Assembly (NCBI RefSeq): GCF_904848665.1
Contig: NZ_CAJHCQ010000019.1
Coordinates: 62,001-126,000 of the forward strand
Reading direction: 5' to 3'
DNA from: Paraburkholderia hiiakae
Lineage (GTDB): Bacteria > Pseudomonadota > Gammaproteobacteria > Burkholderiales > Burkholderiaceae
DNA length: 64,000 bases
Shown: piece after piece, positions 37,087 to 44,908 of the stretch
Position numbering within the stretch: position 1 is the first letter of the stretch
How the letters are laid out: every line of letters begins with the position of its first letter
The notes under the pieces: generated by a model
Told to the model about the DNA's origin: nothing
The model's input: the letters and a program-made list of their open reading frames with translations, nothing else
Databases searched by the model: none
Position numbers and translations under genes: made by a program

Positions 37087-38364
37087 TCAGGCGGCTTTCG
37101 GATCGGCTACACGTGCGGGGTTATTCGGATGCGTGGTCCAGTTCGCGTAACGGCCCGAGTCGACGCGCTCCATCGTGATGCATTGGTCGACCGGGCAGAC
37201 ATGCATGCATAAATTGCACCCGACGCAATTTGCGTCGACCACCTCGAAGTGGCGTTTGCCGTCGCGCGTGGCGGTGATGGCCTGATGCGAGGTGTCCTCG
37301 CAGGCGATATGGCACAGGCCACACTGAATGCAGCGGTCCTGGTCGATGCGCGCCTTGATGTCGTAGTTGAGGTTCAGGTACTGCCAGTCGGTGACGTTGG
37401 GCACGGCGCGTCCGCGAATGGCGTCCAGGTTCTCGTAGCCCTTGTCGTCCATCCAGTTGGAGAGGCCATCGATCATATCGCTGACGATTCGGAATCCGTA
37501 ATGCATCGCCGCAGTGCAAACCTGCACGCTTCCCGCGCCCAGCACAATGAACTCGGCTGCATCGCGCCAGTCGGAAATACCGCCGATGCCGGAGATGGGC
37601 AGGCCGTGTGTTTGCGGGTCCCGCGCGATTTCCGCGACCATGTGCAGCGCAATGGGCTTCGCGGCGGGGCCGCAGTAGCCGCCGTGCGTGCCCTTTCCAT
37701 CCACGGTGGGCAGCGGCGCCATCACATCGAGATCGACGCCCACGATCGAGTTGATCGTATTGATCAGCGAAACGCCGTCCGCGCCGCCCTTCATCGCTGC
37801 ACGCGCGCCATGGCGTATGTCGGTGACGTTGGGCGTGAGTTTCACGAGGCAAGGCAGGCGCGTGCCCTCCTTGACCCAGCGCGTGACCATTTCGATGTAT
37901 TCGGGCACCTGTCCCACGGCCGCGCCCATACCGCGCTCGCTCATGCCATGCGGGCAACCGAAGTTGAGCTCCACCGCGTCGGCACCGGTGTCTTCCACCA
38001 GTGGCAGTATCCACTTCCAGTCTTGTTCGGTGCACGGCACCATCAGCGAGACAATGAGCGCCCGGTCGGGCCAGTCGCGCTTCACCTGCGCGATTTCCTT
38101 GAGGTTCACGTCGAGCGGCCGGTCGGTAATGAGCTCGATGTTGTTCAGCCCCGCCATGCGCTGACCGCGCCACGTGGTGGCGCCGTAGCGCGAACTCACG
38201 TTCACCACGTGCGGGTCGAGCCCGAGCGTTTTCCAGACGACCCCGCCCCAGCCCGCCTCGAAGGCGCGGTTGACGTTGTATGCCTTGTCGGTGGGCGGCG
38301 CGGACGCGAGCCAGAACGGGTTGGGCGATTCAATGCCGGCAATCGTGCAGCGCAGGTCGGCCAT
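37087..38364 (-). CDS. preA: NAD-dependent dihydropyrimidine dehydrogenase subunit PreA
   Basis: A 425-aa subunit with a dihydroorotate dehydrogenase-like TIM barrel (NFGCPHGMSERGMGAAVGQ with the active-site Cys, about 133-151) and a C-terminal ferredoxin domain with two 4Fe-4S motifs (CIQCGLCHIACE and CVGCNLCMHVCP). With PreT it reduces uracil and thymine to dihydro forms, the first step of the reductive pathway. AAGGAG lies seven bases before the ATG. Three imperfect 12-14-base direct repeats (38421-38460) fill the gap to preT. Confidence 0.95.
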   Translation of the reverse strand: MADLRCTIAGIESPNPFWLASAPPTDKAYNVNRAFEAGWGGVVWKTLGLDPHVVNVSSRYGATTWRGQRMAGLNNIELITDRPLDVNLKEIAQVKRDWPDRALIVSLMVPCTEQDWKWILPLVEDTGADAVELNFGCPHGMSERGMGAAVGQVPEYIEMVTRWVKEGTRLPCLVKLTPNVTDIRHGARAAMKGGADGVSLINTINSIVGVDLDVMAPLPTVDGKGTHGGYCGPAAKPIALHMVAEIARDPQTHGLPISGIGGISDWRDAAEFIVLGAGSVQVCTAAMHYGFRIVSDMIDGLSNWMDDKGYENLDAIRGRAVPNVTDWQYLNLNYDIKARIDQDRCIQCGLCHIACEDTSHQAITATRDGKRHFEVVDANCVGCNLCMHVCPVDQCITMERVDSGRYANWTTHPNNPARVADPKAA

Positions 38365-38454
38365 GATGCGACTCCTTCGTATTGTCTGGTTTCGGTGTGT
38401 TGATCGCGTAGCGCAAGCTGCGCAGTTCGAGCCGCGAAGTTCAAGCCACGCAGT

Positions 38455-39849
38455 TCAAGCGGCTTTGGCGGATTGACTCGCCAGGTAGCGGTCGATCGCG
38501 CGCGCGGCGAGCTTGCCGTCCTGCACGGCCTGCACGGTGAGGTCGGTTGCGCCGTGCCCTGCACAGTCGCCGCCAGCGAATACGCCTTCGATGGACGTCG
38601 CACCCTCCGCATCGACGGCGATGCGCGCACCGCCTGCGGTCAGTTGCAGGGCATCGAGGCCAACCAGGCCTTCAGGCAAGAGCTTTTGGCCAATGGCTTT
38701 CAACACCATGTCGGCTTCTACACGCACGATTTCGCCGGTGCCGCACAACACACCGCCCGCATCGAGCGCGGTGCGCTCGAACTCCACGGTCTGCACGCGG
38801 GTGTCGCCGGTAATGCGCAGCGGCTTCATCCATTCGACCAGCGCCACGCCCTGCGCGCGAGCGAATTCCTGTTCGGCCCAGGTGGCGCTCATCTGCGCAG
38901 CGCCGCGGCGATACGCAAGCGTCACCTGCTCTGCGCCCAGCTTGCGGCTTTGCACGGCGGCGTCGATGGCCGTATTGCCTCCGCCGATCACCACCACCTT
39001 GCGGCCCACGGCCAGCGTCGTGAGATCGTCGGCTTCGCGCAGGCGTGCGATAAATTCCACGGCATCGAACACGCCATCGAGCGCTTCGCCTTCAATGGAA
39101 AGCGATTGCGTGCCACCGAGGCCCACGCCAATGAACACGGCGTCATACGCGGCTCGCAACTCCGTGAGCGTGACCTCACGGCCCAGGCGCTGGCCCTGAC
39201 GTACTTCGATGCCACCGACGGAAAGCAGCCATTGCACTTCGTGTTGCGCAAAGTCGTCGACGACCTTGTACGCCGCGATGCCGTATTCGTTGAGTCCACC
39301 TGGCTTTTCACGTGCGTCGAACACACTCACGCGATGCCCGGCAAGCGCAAGCGTATGCGCGCAGGCGAGCCCGGCCGGCCCGGCCCCGACCACGGCAACG
39401 CGGCGTCCCGTTTCGCTGGCGCGCTTGAAGAGCGCCGGCGCGCCGGCGGCCTCGCGCGCCATCTGGAAGTCGGTGGCATGGCGCTGCAGTGCGCCGATTT
39501 GAACAGGTTCGCCATCCTGATGATTTCTCACGCACGCGCCTTCGCAGAGAATCTCGGTTGGGCACACACGGGCGCACGTGCCGCCCAGTGGGTTTGCGCC
39601 CAGAATATCGCGCGCCGCGCCCTTGAGATTGCCATTGCCGATCTTGCGAATAAACCCTGGAATATCGATGCCGGTCGGGCACGCCGCCACGCACGGCGCG
39701 TCGTAACAGTAGTGGCAACGGTCGGCGGCAATGACGGCTGCGTTGGCGGAAAGCGGCGGCGCGACGTCGGCAAAGTTGCAGCCTAGCTGCTCGGCGGTGA
39801 GGCGGCCAGGCGCGATGCCGTCGGCGACATTCGAGTTGGGCTGGGACAT
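38455..39849 (-). CDS. preT: NAD(P)-dependent dihydropyrimidine dehydrogenase subunit PreT
   Basis: A 464-aa flavoprotein from the ATG at 39849 (AAGGAG eight bases upstream; the nine-codon longer frame lacks this). The N-terminal glutamate-synthase-like Cys cluster (CHYCYDAPCVAACP, then CARVCPTEILCEGACV) precedes an FAD domain (VGAGPAGLACA) and an NAD domain (VVIGGGNTAIDAA). It delivers electrons from NAD(P)H to PreA. The short spacing to preA and the shared direction make the pair an operon. Confidence 0.94.
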   Translation of the reverse strand: MSQPNSNVADGIAPGRLTAEQLGCNFADVAPPLSANAAVIAADRCHYCYDAPCVAACPTGIDIPGFIRKIGNGNLKGAARDILGANPLGGTCARVCPTEILCEGACVRNHQDGEPVQIGALQRHATDFQMAREAAGAPALFKRASETGRRVAVVGAGPAGLACAHTLALAGHRVSVFDAREKPGGLNEYGIAAYKVVDDFAQHEVQWLLSVGGIEVRQGQRLGREVTLTELRAAYDAVFIGVGLGGTQSLSIEGEALDGVFDAVEFIARLREADDLTTLAVGRKVVVIGGGNTAIDAAVQSRKLGAEQVTLAYRRGAAQMSATWAEQEFARAQGVALVEWMKPLRITGDTRVQTVEFERTALDAGGVLCGTGEIVRVEADMVLKAIGQKLLPEGLVGLDALQLTAGGARIAVDAEGATSIEGVFAGGDCAGHGATDLTVQAVQDGKLAARAIDRYLASQSAKAA

Positions 39850-39883
39850 CCGGATGCTCCTTGCGAGGCAAAACACGGATCCG

Positions 39884-39910
39884 CCGGCTGTGCGGGACGC
39901 GCACAGCCGG
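39884..39910 (-). terminator. Hairpin within the pyrimidine operon
   Basis: CCGGCTGTGCG (39884-39894) and CGCACAGCCGG (39900-39910) form a perfect 11-bp stem with loop GGACG (+ strand). It lies in the 122-base gap between the amidohydrolase stop and preT. There is no T-run, so an RNA-processing or partial terminator stem that lowers downstream expression is more likely than a full stop. Confidence 0.4.
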
Positions 39911-39971
39911 TACGTGGGGACAACGGGAAAGACAACACGGCTCTCAGGCCGCTTGCGTTAGCGTCAAGGCG

Positions 39972-41237
39972 TCAGCCGGGCTCGCTCGCGCGTTCGAGCA
40001 TGGCGTGCAGCAGCACGTTCGCGCCCGCCTCGATCCATTCGATCGTCGCGTCCTCGACCTCGTTGTGACTGATGCCGTCGATGCATGGCACGAACACCAT
40101 CGAAGTCGGCGCGACCGTCGCGAGATAGCACGCGTCGTGGCCCGCGCCCGAAACGATCTCGCGGTTCGAATAGCCGAAGCGCTCCGCCGCCGCGCGCACG
40201 GAATTCACGCAGGCCTTATCGAACGGCACCGGCGCGTAATAGAAAATCTGTTCGACCTGCGTTTCCAGCTTGCCTTTCTCCGCAATCCTCACAATGCCTT
40301 CGCGCAGTTCGGCATCCATCTGCGCGAGCACGTCGTCCTGCGGATGGCGAAAATCGATCGTGAAGAACACGCGGCCCGGAATCACGTTGCGCGAGTTCGG
40401 ATGCACCTGCATCATGCCGACCGTCGCGCAGGCTAGCGGCGCGTGGCGCAGGCCAATTTCGTTCACGAGCTGCACGACGCGCGAGGCGCCCAGCAGCGCG
40501 TCGCGGCGGCGCGGCATGGGCGTGGGGCCCGCGTGCGCTTCCTGGCCCGTGAGCACGACTTCGTACCAGCGCTGGCCCTGTGCATCCGTCACGACGCCAA
40601 TGGTCCTGTTTTCGGCTTCAAGTATCGGGCCCTGCTCGATATGTAGCTCGAACGCCGCGTGAATCTTGCGCCCGCCGCACGGCAGTTCGCCCGCGTAGCC
40701 GATGCGCTGCAATTCCTCGCCGATGGTCTTGCCATCGACATCCTTGCGGGAGAGTCCGTAGTCGAGCGTGAAGACGCCCGCGAACACGCCGGAGGCGACC
40801 ATGGCTGGCGCGAAACGCGAGCCTTCTTCGTTAGTCCAGATCACGGTTTCAACGGGGCGCTCGGTTTGAATGCCGTGATCGTTGAGCGAGCGGATCACTT
40901 CGAGCCCGCCCAGCACACCATAGATGCCGTCGAAGCGCCCGCCCGTGGGCTGCGAGTCCGCGTGCGAACCGGTCATCACAGGCGACAGGTCGTTGTTGCG
41001 CCCCGCGCGGCGCATGAACACGTTGCCCATCTGGTCGGTGCTCACCGTACAGCCCGCCTCCTTCGCCCATTGCACGATGAGGTCGCGCCCCTGTTTATCG
41101 AGGTCGGTCAGCGCGAGACGGCACACGCCGCCCTTGGGCGTGGCGCCGATTTTCGCCATTTCCATCAGGCTGTCCCACAAACGCTGGCCGTTCACGTGGA
41201 TCGCGGTCGTCAGCGCGGCTTCGCTTACTGCGTTCAT
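39972..41237 (-). CDS. Zn-dependent N-carbamoyl-amino acid hydrolase (beta-ureidopropionase type)
   Basis: A 421-aa M20-family enzyme from the ATG at 41237 (AGGAGG upstream). TGSHADSQPTGGRFDG (metal His and Asp), WTNEEGSRFAPAM (Glu pair) and HIEQGP are the bimetal-site motifs. The group includes beta-ureidopropionase, L-carbamoylase and allantoate amidohydrolase. The genes around it carry out the first two reductive pyrimidine steps, so cleavage of N-carbamoyl-beta-alanine to beta-alanine, CO2 and ammonia is the best call. It is the first gene of the operon. Confidence 0.88.
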   Translation of the reverse strand: MNAVSEAALTTAIHVNGQRLWDSLMEMAKIGATPKGGVCRLALTDLDKQGRDLIVQWAKEAGCTVSTDQMGNVFMRRAGRNNDLSPVMTGSHADSQPTGGRFDGIYGVLGGLEVIRSLNDHGIQTERPVETVIWTNEEGSRFAPAMVASGVFAGVFTLDYGLSRKDVDGKTIGEELQRIGYAGELPCGGRKIHAAFELHIEQGPILEAENRTIGVVTDAQGQRWYEVVLTGQEAHAGPTPMPRRRDALLGASRVVQLVNEIGLRHAPLACATVGMMQVHPNSRNVIPGRVFFTIDFRHPQDDVLAQMDAELREGIVRIAEKGKLETQVEQIFYYAPVPFDKACVNSVRAAAERFGYSNREIVSGAGHDACYLATVAPTSMVFVPCIDGISHNEVEDATIEWIEAGANVLLHAMLERASEPG

Positions 41238-41357
41238 GCGTGTCCTCCTGTCTGTGTTCGTCAAACGTGCATTCGTGCCACCTTCTGGGGCGGCAAGAGC
41301 CATGACGGTGCACGCCTCGATGGCTCTTCGCGATTCCCGAAACCTCGCTCCGCGAAT

Positions 41358-41375
41358 CCTGTCCGATTGGACAGG
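41358..41375. promoter_or_regulatory. Dyad operator between pyrimidine operon and RutR-like regulator
   Basis: CCTGTCC-GATT-GGACAGG is a perfect 7-bp inverted repeat. It lies in the 347-base divergent region between the amidohydrolase start (41237) and the regulator start (41585). The arm spacing suits a TetR-type dimer. It differs from the published E. coli RutR site, so the match to this regulator is inferred from position. Confidence 0.5.
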
Positions 41376-41584
41376 TTGTAGACGATAAATTTCGCGAATT
41401 CAATGCGGTGTTACCAGCGAGAAGCGTGCCATCGATGCTGCAGTGCGCGAAAACGCCCTCGCCGGCCCACGCGTTTTCCCCGAGGGCGGCGCATGCACGA
41501 GGCGCTTACATCGTGACTACAATGAAGCCGTCATGGGCGCGCAAGCTGCGCGCCGCCTCTTCCCTTCTGAACGGATCGATCATC

Positions 41585-42304
41585 ATGCGCGACGACGAAC
41601 CCACCACGCGAGCCGCGACCCACGCGATGCGCGGCACGGCGCACGAACGGGAAGCCGCTGACGCAACGCACAAGCCGCGCCGGCGCAAGGCTGCCATTCG
41701 CGAGTCGAACGAAGCGCATCTGCTTGCCTGCGCGGAGGCCGTGTTCGCCGAGCGCGGCTTCGAAGGCGCGAGCACGGCGCTGATCGCAGAGCGCGCGGGC
41801 CTCCCGAAGGCGAATCTGCACTACTACTTCCCGACCAAGCTCGCGCTCTACTGGCGCGTGCTCGACGATCTGTTCGAGGAGTGGAACGCAGCCGCCAACA
41901 CCTTCGACGCGAGCGACGATCCAGTCGAAGCCATTGGCGGTTACGTGCGCGCGAAGATGGAACTCTCGCGGCGCAGGCCGCTCGGGTCAAAAGTGTGGGC
42001 GAACGAAATCATCAGTGGTGCTACGCATATGCAGGACATCCTGCTCAAGCGCGTGAAGCCATGGATGGAGACGCGCGTGAAGCTGATCGACCGCTGGATT
42101 GCTGAAGGACTGCTTGCACCGGTCGATCCGAAGACGCTGCTATTCATGATCTGGGCGACCACGCAGCACTATGCCGATTTCGAGGCGCAAATTCGCGCGC
42201 TCTCGGGCAAGCGCGCGCTTTCAACCGCGGGGTTCGAGGCGAGCACCGAGGAAGTGGTGCGATTGATCTTGCGCGCAAGTGGCGCGCGCTCGCCTGGAGA
42301 ATAA
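41585..42304 (+). CDS. TetR-family regulator, RutR-like
   Basis: A 239-aa regulator from the ATG at 41585; a longer frame to 41408 lacks support. After a basic N-terminal tail (HKPRRRKAAIRESNEAH) comes the HTH (STALIAERAGLPKANLHYYF) typical of the RutR branch. The C-terminal domain includes KVWANEIISGA and TLLFMIWATTQHYADF, also RutR-like. RutR proteins sense uracil or thymine. The divergent position next to the pyrimidine operon strongly suggests control of it. The start codon has only a weak ribosome-binding site. Confidence 0.85.
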   Translation: MRDDEPTTRAATHAMRGTAHEREAADATHKPRRRKAAIRESNEAHLLACAEAVFAERGFEGASTALIAERAGLPKANLHYYFPTKLALYWRVLDDLFEEWNAAANTFDASDDPVEAIGGYVRAKMELSRRRPLGSKVWANEIISGATHMQDILLKRVKPWMETRVKLIDRWIAEGLLAPVDPKTLLFMIWATTQHYADFEAQIRALSGKRALSTAGFEASTEEVVRLILRASGARSPGE

Positions 42305-42364
42305 GAAAAGCGGCAATGGTGTGCCGCTCGCCGCCTGACTGGAAAGAATGAGCAGCCGCTGATC

Positions 42365-43141
42365 TCAGCGGTAAAACCCGGAAGGCGCAACACCAAAATG
42401 CCGCTTGAACATCGCGGCAAACGCGCTCTGGCTCGTATAGCCGTGGTCGAGTGCGACGGTCACGATCTTCTCGCCGCGCGCAAGACGTTCGAGCGCCAGA
42501 AGGAGCCGCGCATGCCGACGCCAGCGCCCGAGCGTCATGCCGGTCTCGCGCTGGAACGCGCGGTGCAGTGTGCGCTCCGCCATGCCAAGCTCGTGCGCCC
42601 AATGCGCGACTTCGTGGGGCGCATCCGGCGCGTCGATGATCGCGTCGCACAGCTTGCGCAATCGCGCGTCGGCAGGCCAGGGCAAATACAGCGGCAGTCG
42701 CGGTATGACCGCAAGTTCAGCGAGCAACAAGCGCATGAGCAGATCGTGACGGCCGCCCGGCGCGTAATCGAGCGGCACTTCCACCGCGCCGAGAATCAAT
42801 TCGCGCAGTAACGGCGGTACCTCGACCACGCAACTGCCATGCGGCAAATTCGTCGCGGCGCCTGGTTCCACGAACACGGTGCGCATGCGCACGTTGCCGC
42901 TCATGCGTACCGTGTGCTCGAGTCCGGCATCGAGCCATACCGCGCGCGTTGGCGGCACGACCCAGCGGCCCACCTGCGCTTCGATCAGCATGACACCCTC
43001 GACCGCGTAGAGCAGCTGCGCGCGCCTATGGCTGTGCGTGGCGACGAACGCACCATGCGGATAGTCGGCGGCGAGCGCCGCGACCGGCATTGGCGTGTCT
43101 TCGAAGGGAACGTGCACGTCCGGCGGCGGGAGGACAGTCAT
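42365..43141 (-). CDS. AraC-family regulator with cupin domain
   Basis: A 258-aa protein from the ATG at 43141. The N-terminal cupin half has HSHRRAQLLYAVEGVM and the C-terminal part has two HTH motifs (VAHWAHELGMAERTLHRAF and VALDHGYTSQSAFAAMFKR, ending PSGFYR). This is the YdeO/NimR-like group that often controls an adjacent exporter. It is divergent from the DMT transporter gene (122-base gap), its likely target. Confidence 0.9.
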   Translation of the reverse strand: MTVLPPPDVHVPFEDTPMPVAALAADYPHGAFVATHSHRRAQLLYAVEGVMLIEAQVGRWVVPPTRAVWLDAGLEHTVRMSGNVRMRTVFVEPGAATNLPHGSCVVEVPPLLRELILGAVEVPLDYAPGGRHDLLMRLLLAELAVIPRLPLYLPWPADARLRKLCDAIIDAPDAPHEVAHWAHELGMAERTLHRAFQRETGMTLGRWRRHARLLLALERLARGEKIVTVALDHGYTSQSAFAAMFKRHFGVAPSGFYR

Positions 43142-43263
43142 CGGCGTGGAGGTCGAGTGGCAGTTTTGCGACAGGAGTCGCCATTCTAGCGTGAGACAGC
43201 CCCCATTCGCGGCGTGCAATCTCGGGGTTCGTTCCACTCACACGACTGTGTTCAGGAGACTCG

Positions 43264-44211
43264 ATGCTCGCTCCTTCCTCGCGCTCCGCGCTCTATTCGC
43301 TCTTCCCGGTCGCGGCAATCGCGCTGTGGTCCGGCAACGTCATGGTGTCGCGCCTGTCCGCGCACACCATCGACCCGTACGCCATCACGTTCTGGCGCCT
43401 CGTGCTCGCCGTTGCCCTGATGAGCCTCTTCGTGCCCGCGGGAGCGTGGCGCAACCGCGCGGCGATTCTTCCGCAACTGCCCAAGCTCGCCTTCCTCGGC
43501 CTGCTCGCGATGGCGCTGTTCCAGTGCCTGTCGTACGAAGCCGCCAGGACGACGACGGCCACCAACATGGCCATCATGACCGCGCTCGTGCCGCTGCTCA
43601 CCATGCTGCTCTCGGTCGTGCTGCTCGGCGAAACGCCGACGGCCGGCATGGCCAGTGGCGGCGTGCTGTCGTTCGCGGGACTCGTCTGGCTGATCACGGC
43701 CGGCCAGCCTGCGGCGCTGCTCGCGGGCGGCGTGCATGAGGGCGATCTGCTGATGCTTTGCGCAGGCGCCGCCTACGCGCTCTATGGCGTGCTGCTCAGG
43801 CGCTGGCATGTCGGACTGCCGTCGTGGCAATCGACTTATTTCCAGGCCATCGCAGCGTTGCTCTTCATGCTCGTGCCGATGCTGCGCCTTCCGCCCGCTG
43901 AAGCGTTGCCCACGCGCGCGAGCTTGCCGCTCATCGCCTACGCCGGATCGCTCGCATCGGTCGTGCTCCCGTTTTTCTGGATGCAAGGCGTGAAACACCT
44001 CGGCCCGAACCGCTGCAGCATGTACATGAATCTGCTGCCCGTGTTTACGGCGGCGCTCGCCGTCGGCGCGTTCGGCGAGCGGCTCTATCCGCACCATCTC
44101 GTGGGCGGCGGCGTGGCGCTCGCTGGCGTGCTGCTCGCGCAGACGTGGCGCGCGCCGCTTGCCTCCTTTTTTGCGCCGCGTTCCGAAGCCAACGATGGCG
44201 CAGAATACTAA
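43264..44211 (+). CDS. EamA/DMT-family transporter
   Basis: A 315-aa inner-membrane protein with ten predicted helices arranged as two EamA repeats. ALWSGNVMVSRLSAHTIDPY and FWRLVLAVALM are typical of repeat 1, and GPNRCSMYMNLLPVFTAALA of repeat 2. CAGGAG precedes the ATG. The family exports amino acids, nucleosides or drugs; the substrate is unknown. It is probably controlled by the divergent AraC protein. Confidence 0.9.
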   Translation: MLAPSSRSALYSLFPVAAIALWSGNVMVSRLSAHTIDPYAITFWRLVLAVALMSLFVPAGAWRNRAAILPQLPKLAFLGLLAMALFQCLSYEAARTTTATNMAIMTALVPLLTMLLSVVLLGETPTAGMASGGVLSFAGLVWLITAGQPAALLAGGVHEGDLLMLCAGAAYALYGVLLRRWHVGLPSWQSTYFQAIAALLFMLVPMLRLPPAEALPTRASLPLIAYAGSLASVVLPFFWMQGVKHLGPNRCSMYMNLLPVFTAALAVGAFGERLYPHHLVGGGVALAGVLLAQTWRAPLASFFAPRSEANDGAEY

Positions 44212-44419
44212 AATCGTGGCGTCTATTCGTAAATGCGATATCCGCGTTTGCCGTATCGTGCGATTTCAACCACGACCTCTCTACGAACGATATTTCGTAT
44301 GAAAAATCGCGACATGATCGTCGGGCCGCGATAGCATTCTCCGCGCCGCTACGCGAGGTGAATGGGCTTCGCCGCACGCCTCAACCGGTCCATTGATCAT
44401 CTTATTATTAGGATTACGT

Positions 44420-44908
44420 ATGAATGATATTGCAGGATACGACTTCGAAGATCTGGCACCGGGGATGAGCGCGAGTTTCGCCAAGACCATTACCGATGCG
44501 GATATCGTGCTGTTTGCCGGCGCGTCGGGCGACAACAACGCCGTGCACATCGATGAAGAGTTCTCGCGCAAAACACCCTTCAAGGGACGCATAGCGCACG
44601 GCATGCTCAGTGCAAGCATTATTTCCGCGGCGATCGCCGGCCGCCTACCCGGCCCCGGCACGATCTACCTCGGGCAGAATCTGCGCTTCAAGGCGCCAGT
44701 CAGGCCGGGCGACACGGTGCAAGCCACGGTGACGGTACGCGAACTCATTGCGGACAAGCGGCGGGTCGTGCTGGACACCATCTGCACCGTGCAAGGCAAG
44801 GTTGTCATCGACGGCGACGCGCTCGTCATGCCCACTTCACGCGCGGATCGCGCCATCGAAGCACGTTCGGCAGGCGACTTCGCGAATACCGCATTGGAAC
44901 GGGCATGA
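44420..44908 (+). CDS. phaJ: (R)-specific enoyl-CoA hydratase, MaoC/PhaJ type
   Basis: A 162-aa hot-dog protein from the ATG at 44420 with AGGA upstream. FAGASGDNNAVHIDEEFS is the hydratase-2 motif with the catalytic Asp and His, and GRIAHGMLSAS follows in the usual place. It converts trans-2-enoyl-CoA from beta-oxidation to (R)-3-hydroxyacyl-CoA for polymer synthesis. Its stop overlaps the PHA synthase start (ATGA), which supports this role over a dehydratase in another pathway. The 200 bases upstream are AT-richer and probably hold the promoter. Confidence 0.9.
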   Translation: MNDIAGYDFEDLAPGMSASFAKTITDADIVLFAGASGDNNAVHIDEEFSRKTPFKGRIAHGMLSASIISAAIAGRLPGPGTIYLGQNLRFKAPVRPGDTVQATVTVRELIADKRRVVLDTICTVQGKVVIDGDALVMPTSRADRAIEARSAGDFANTALERA

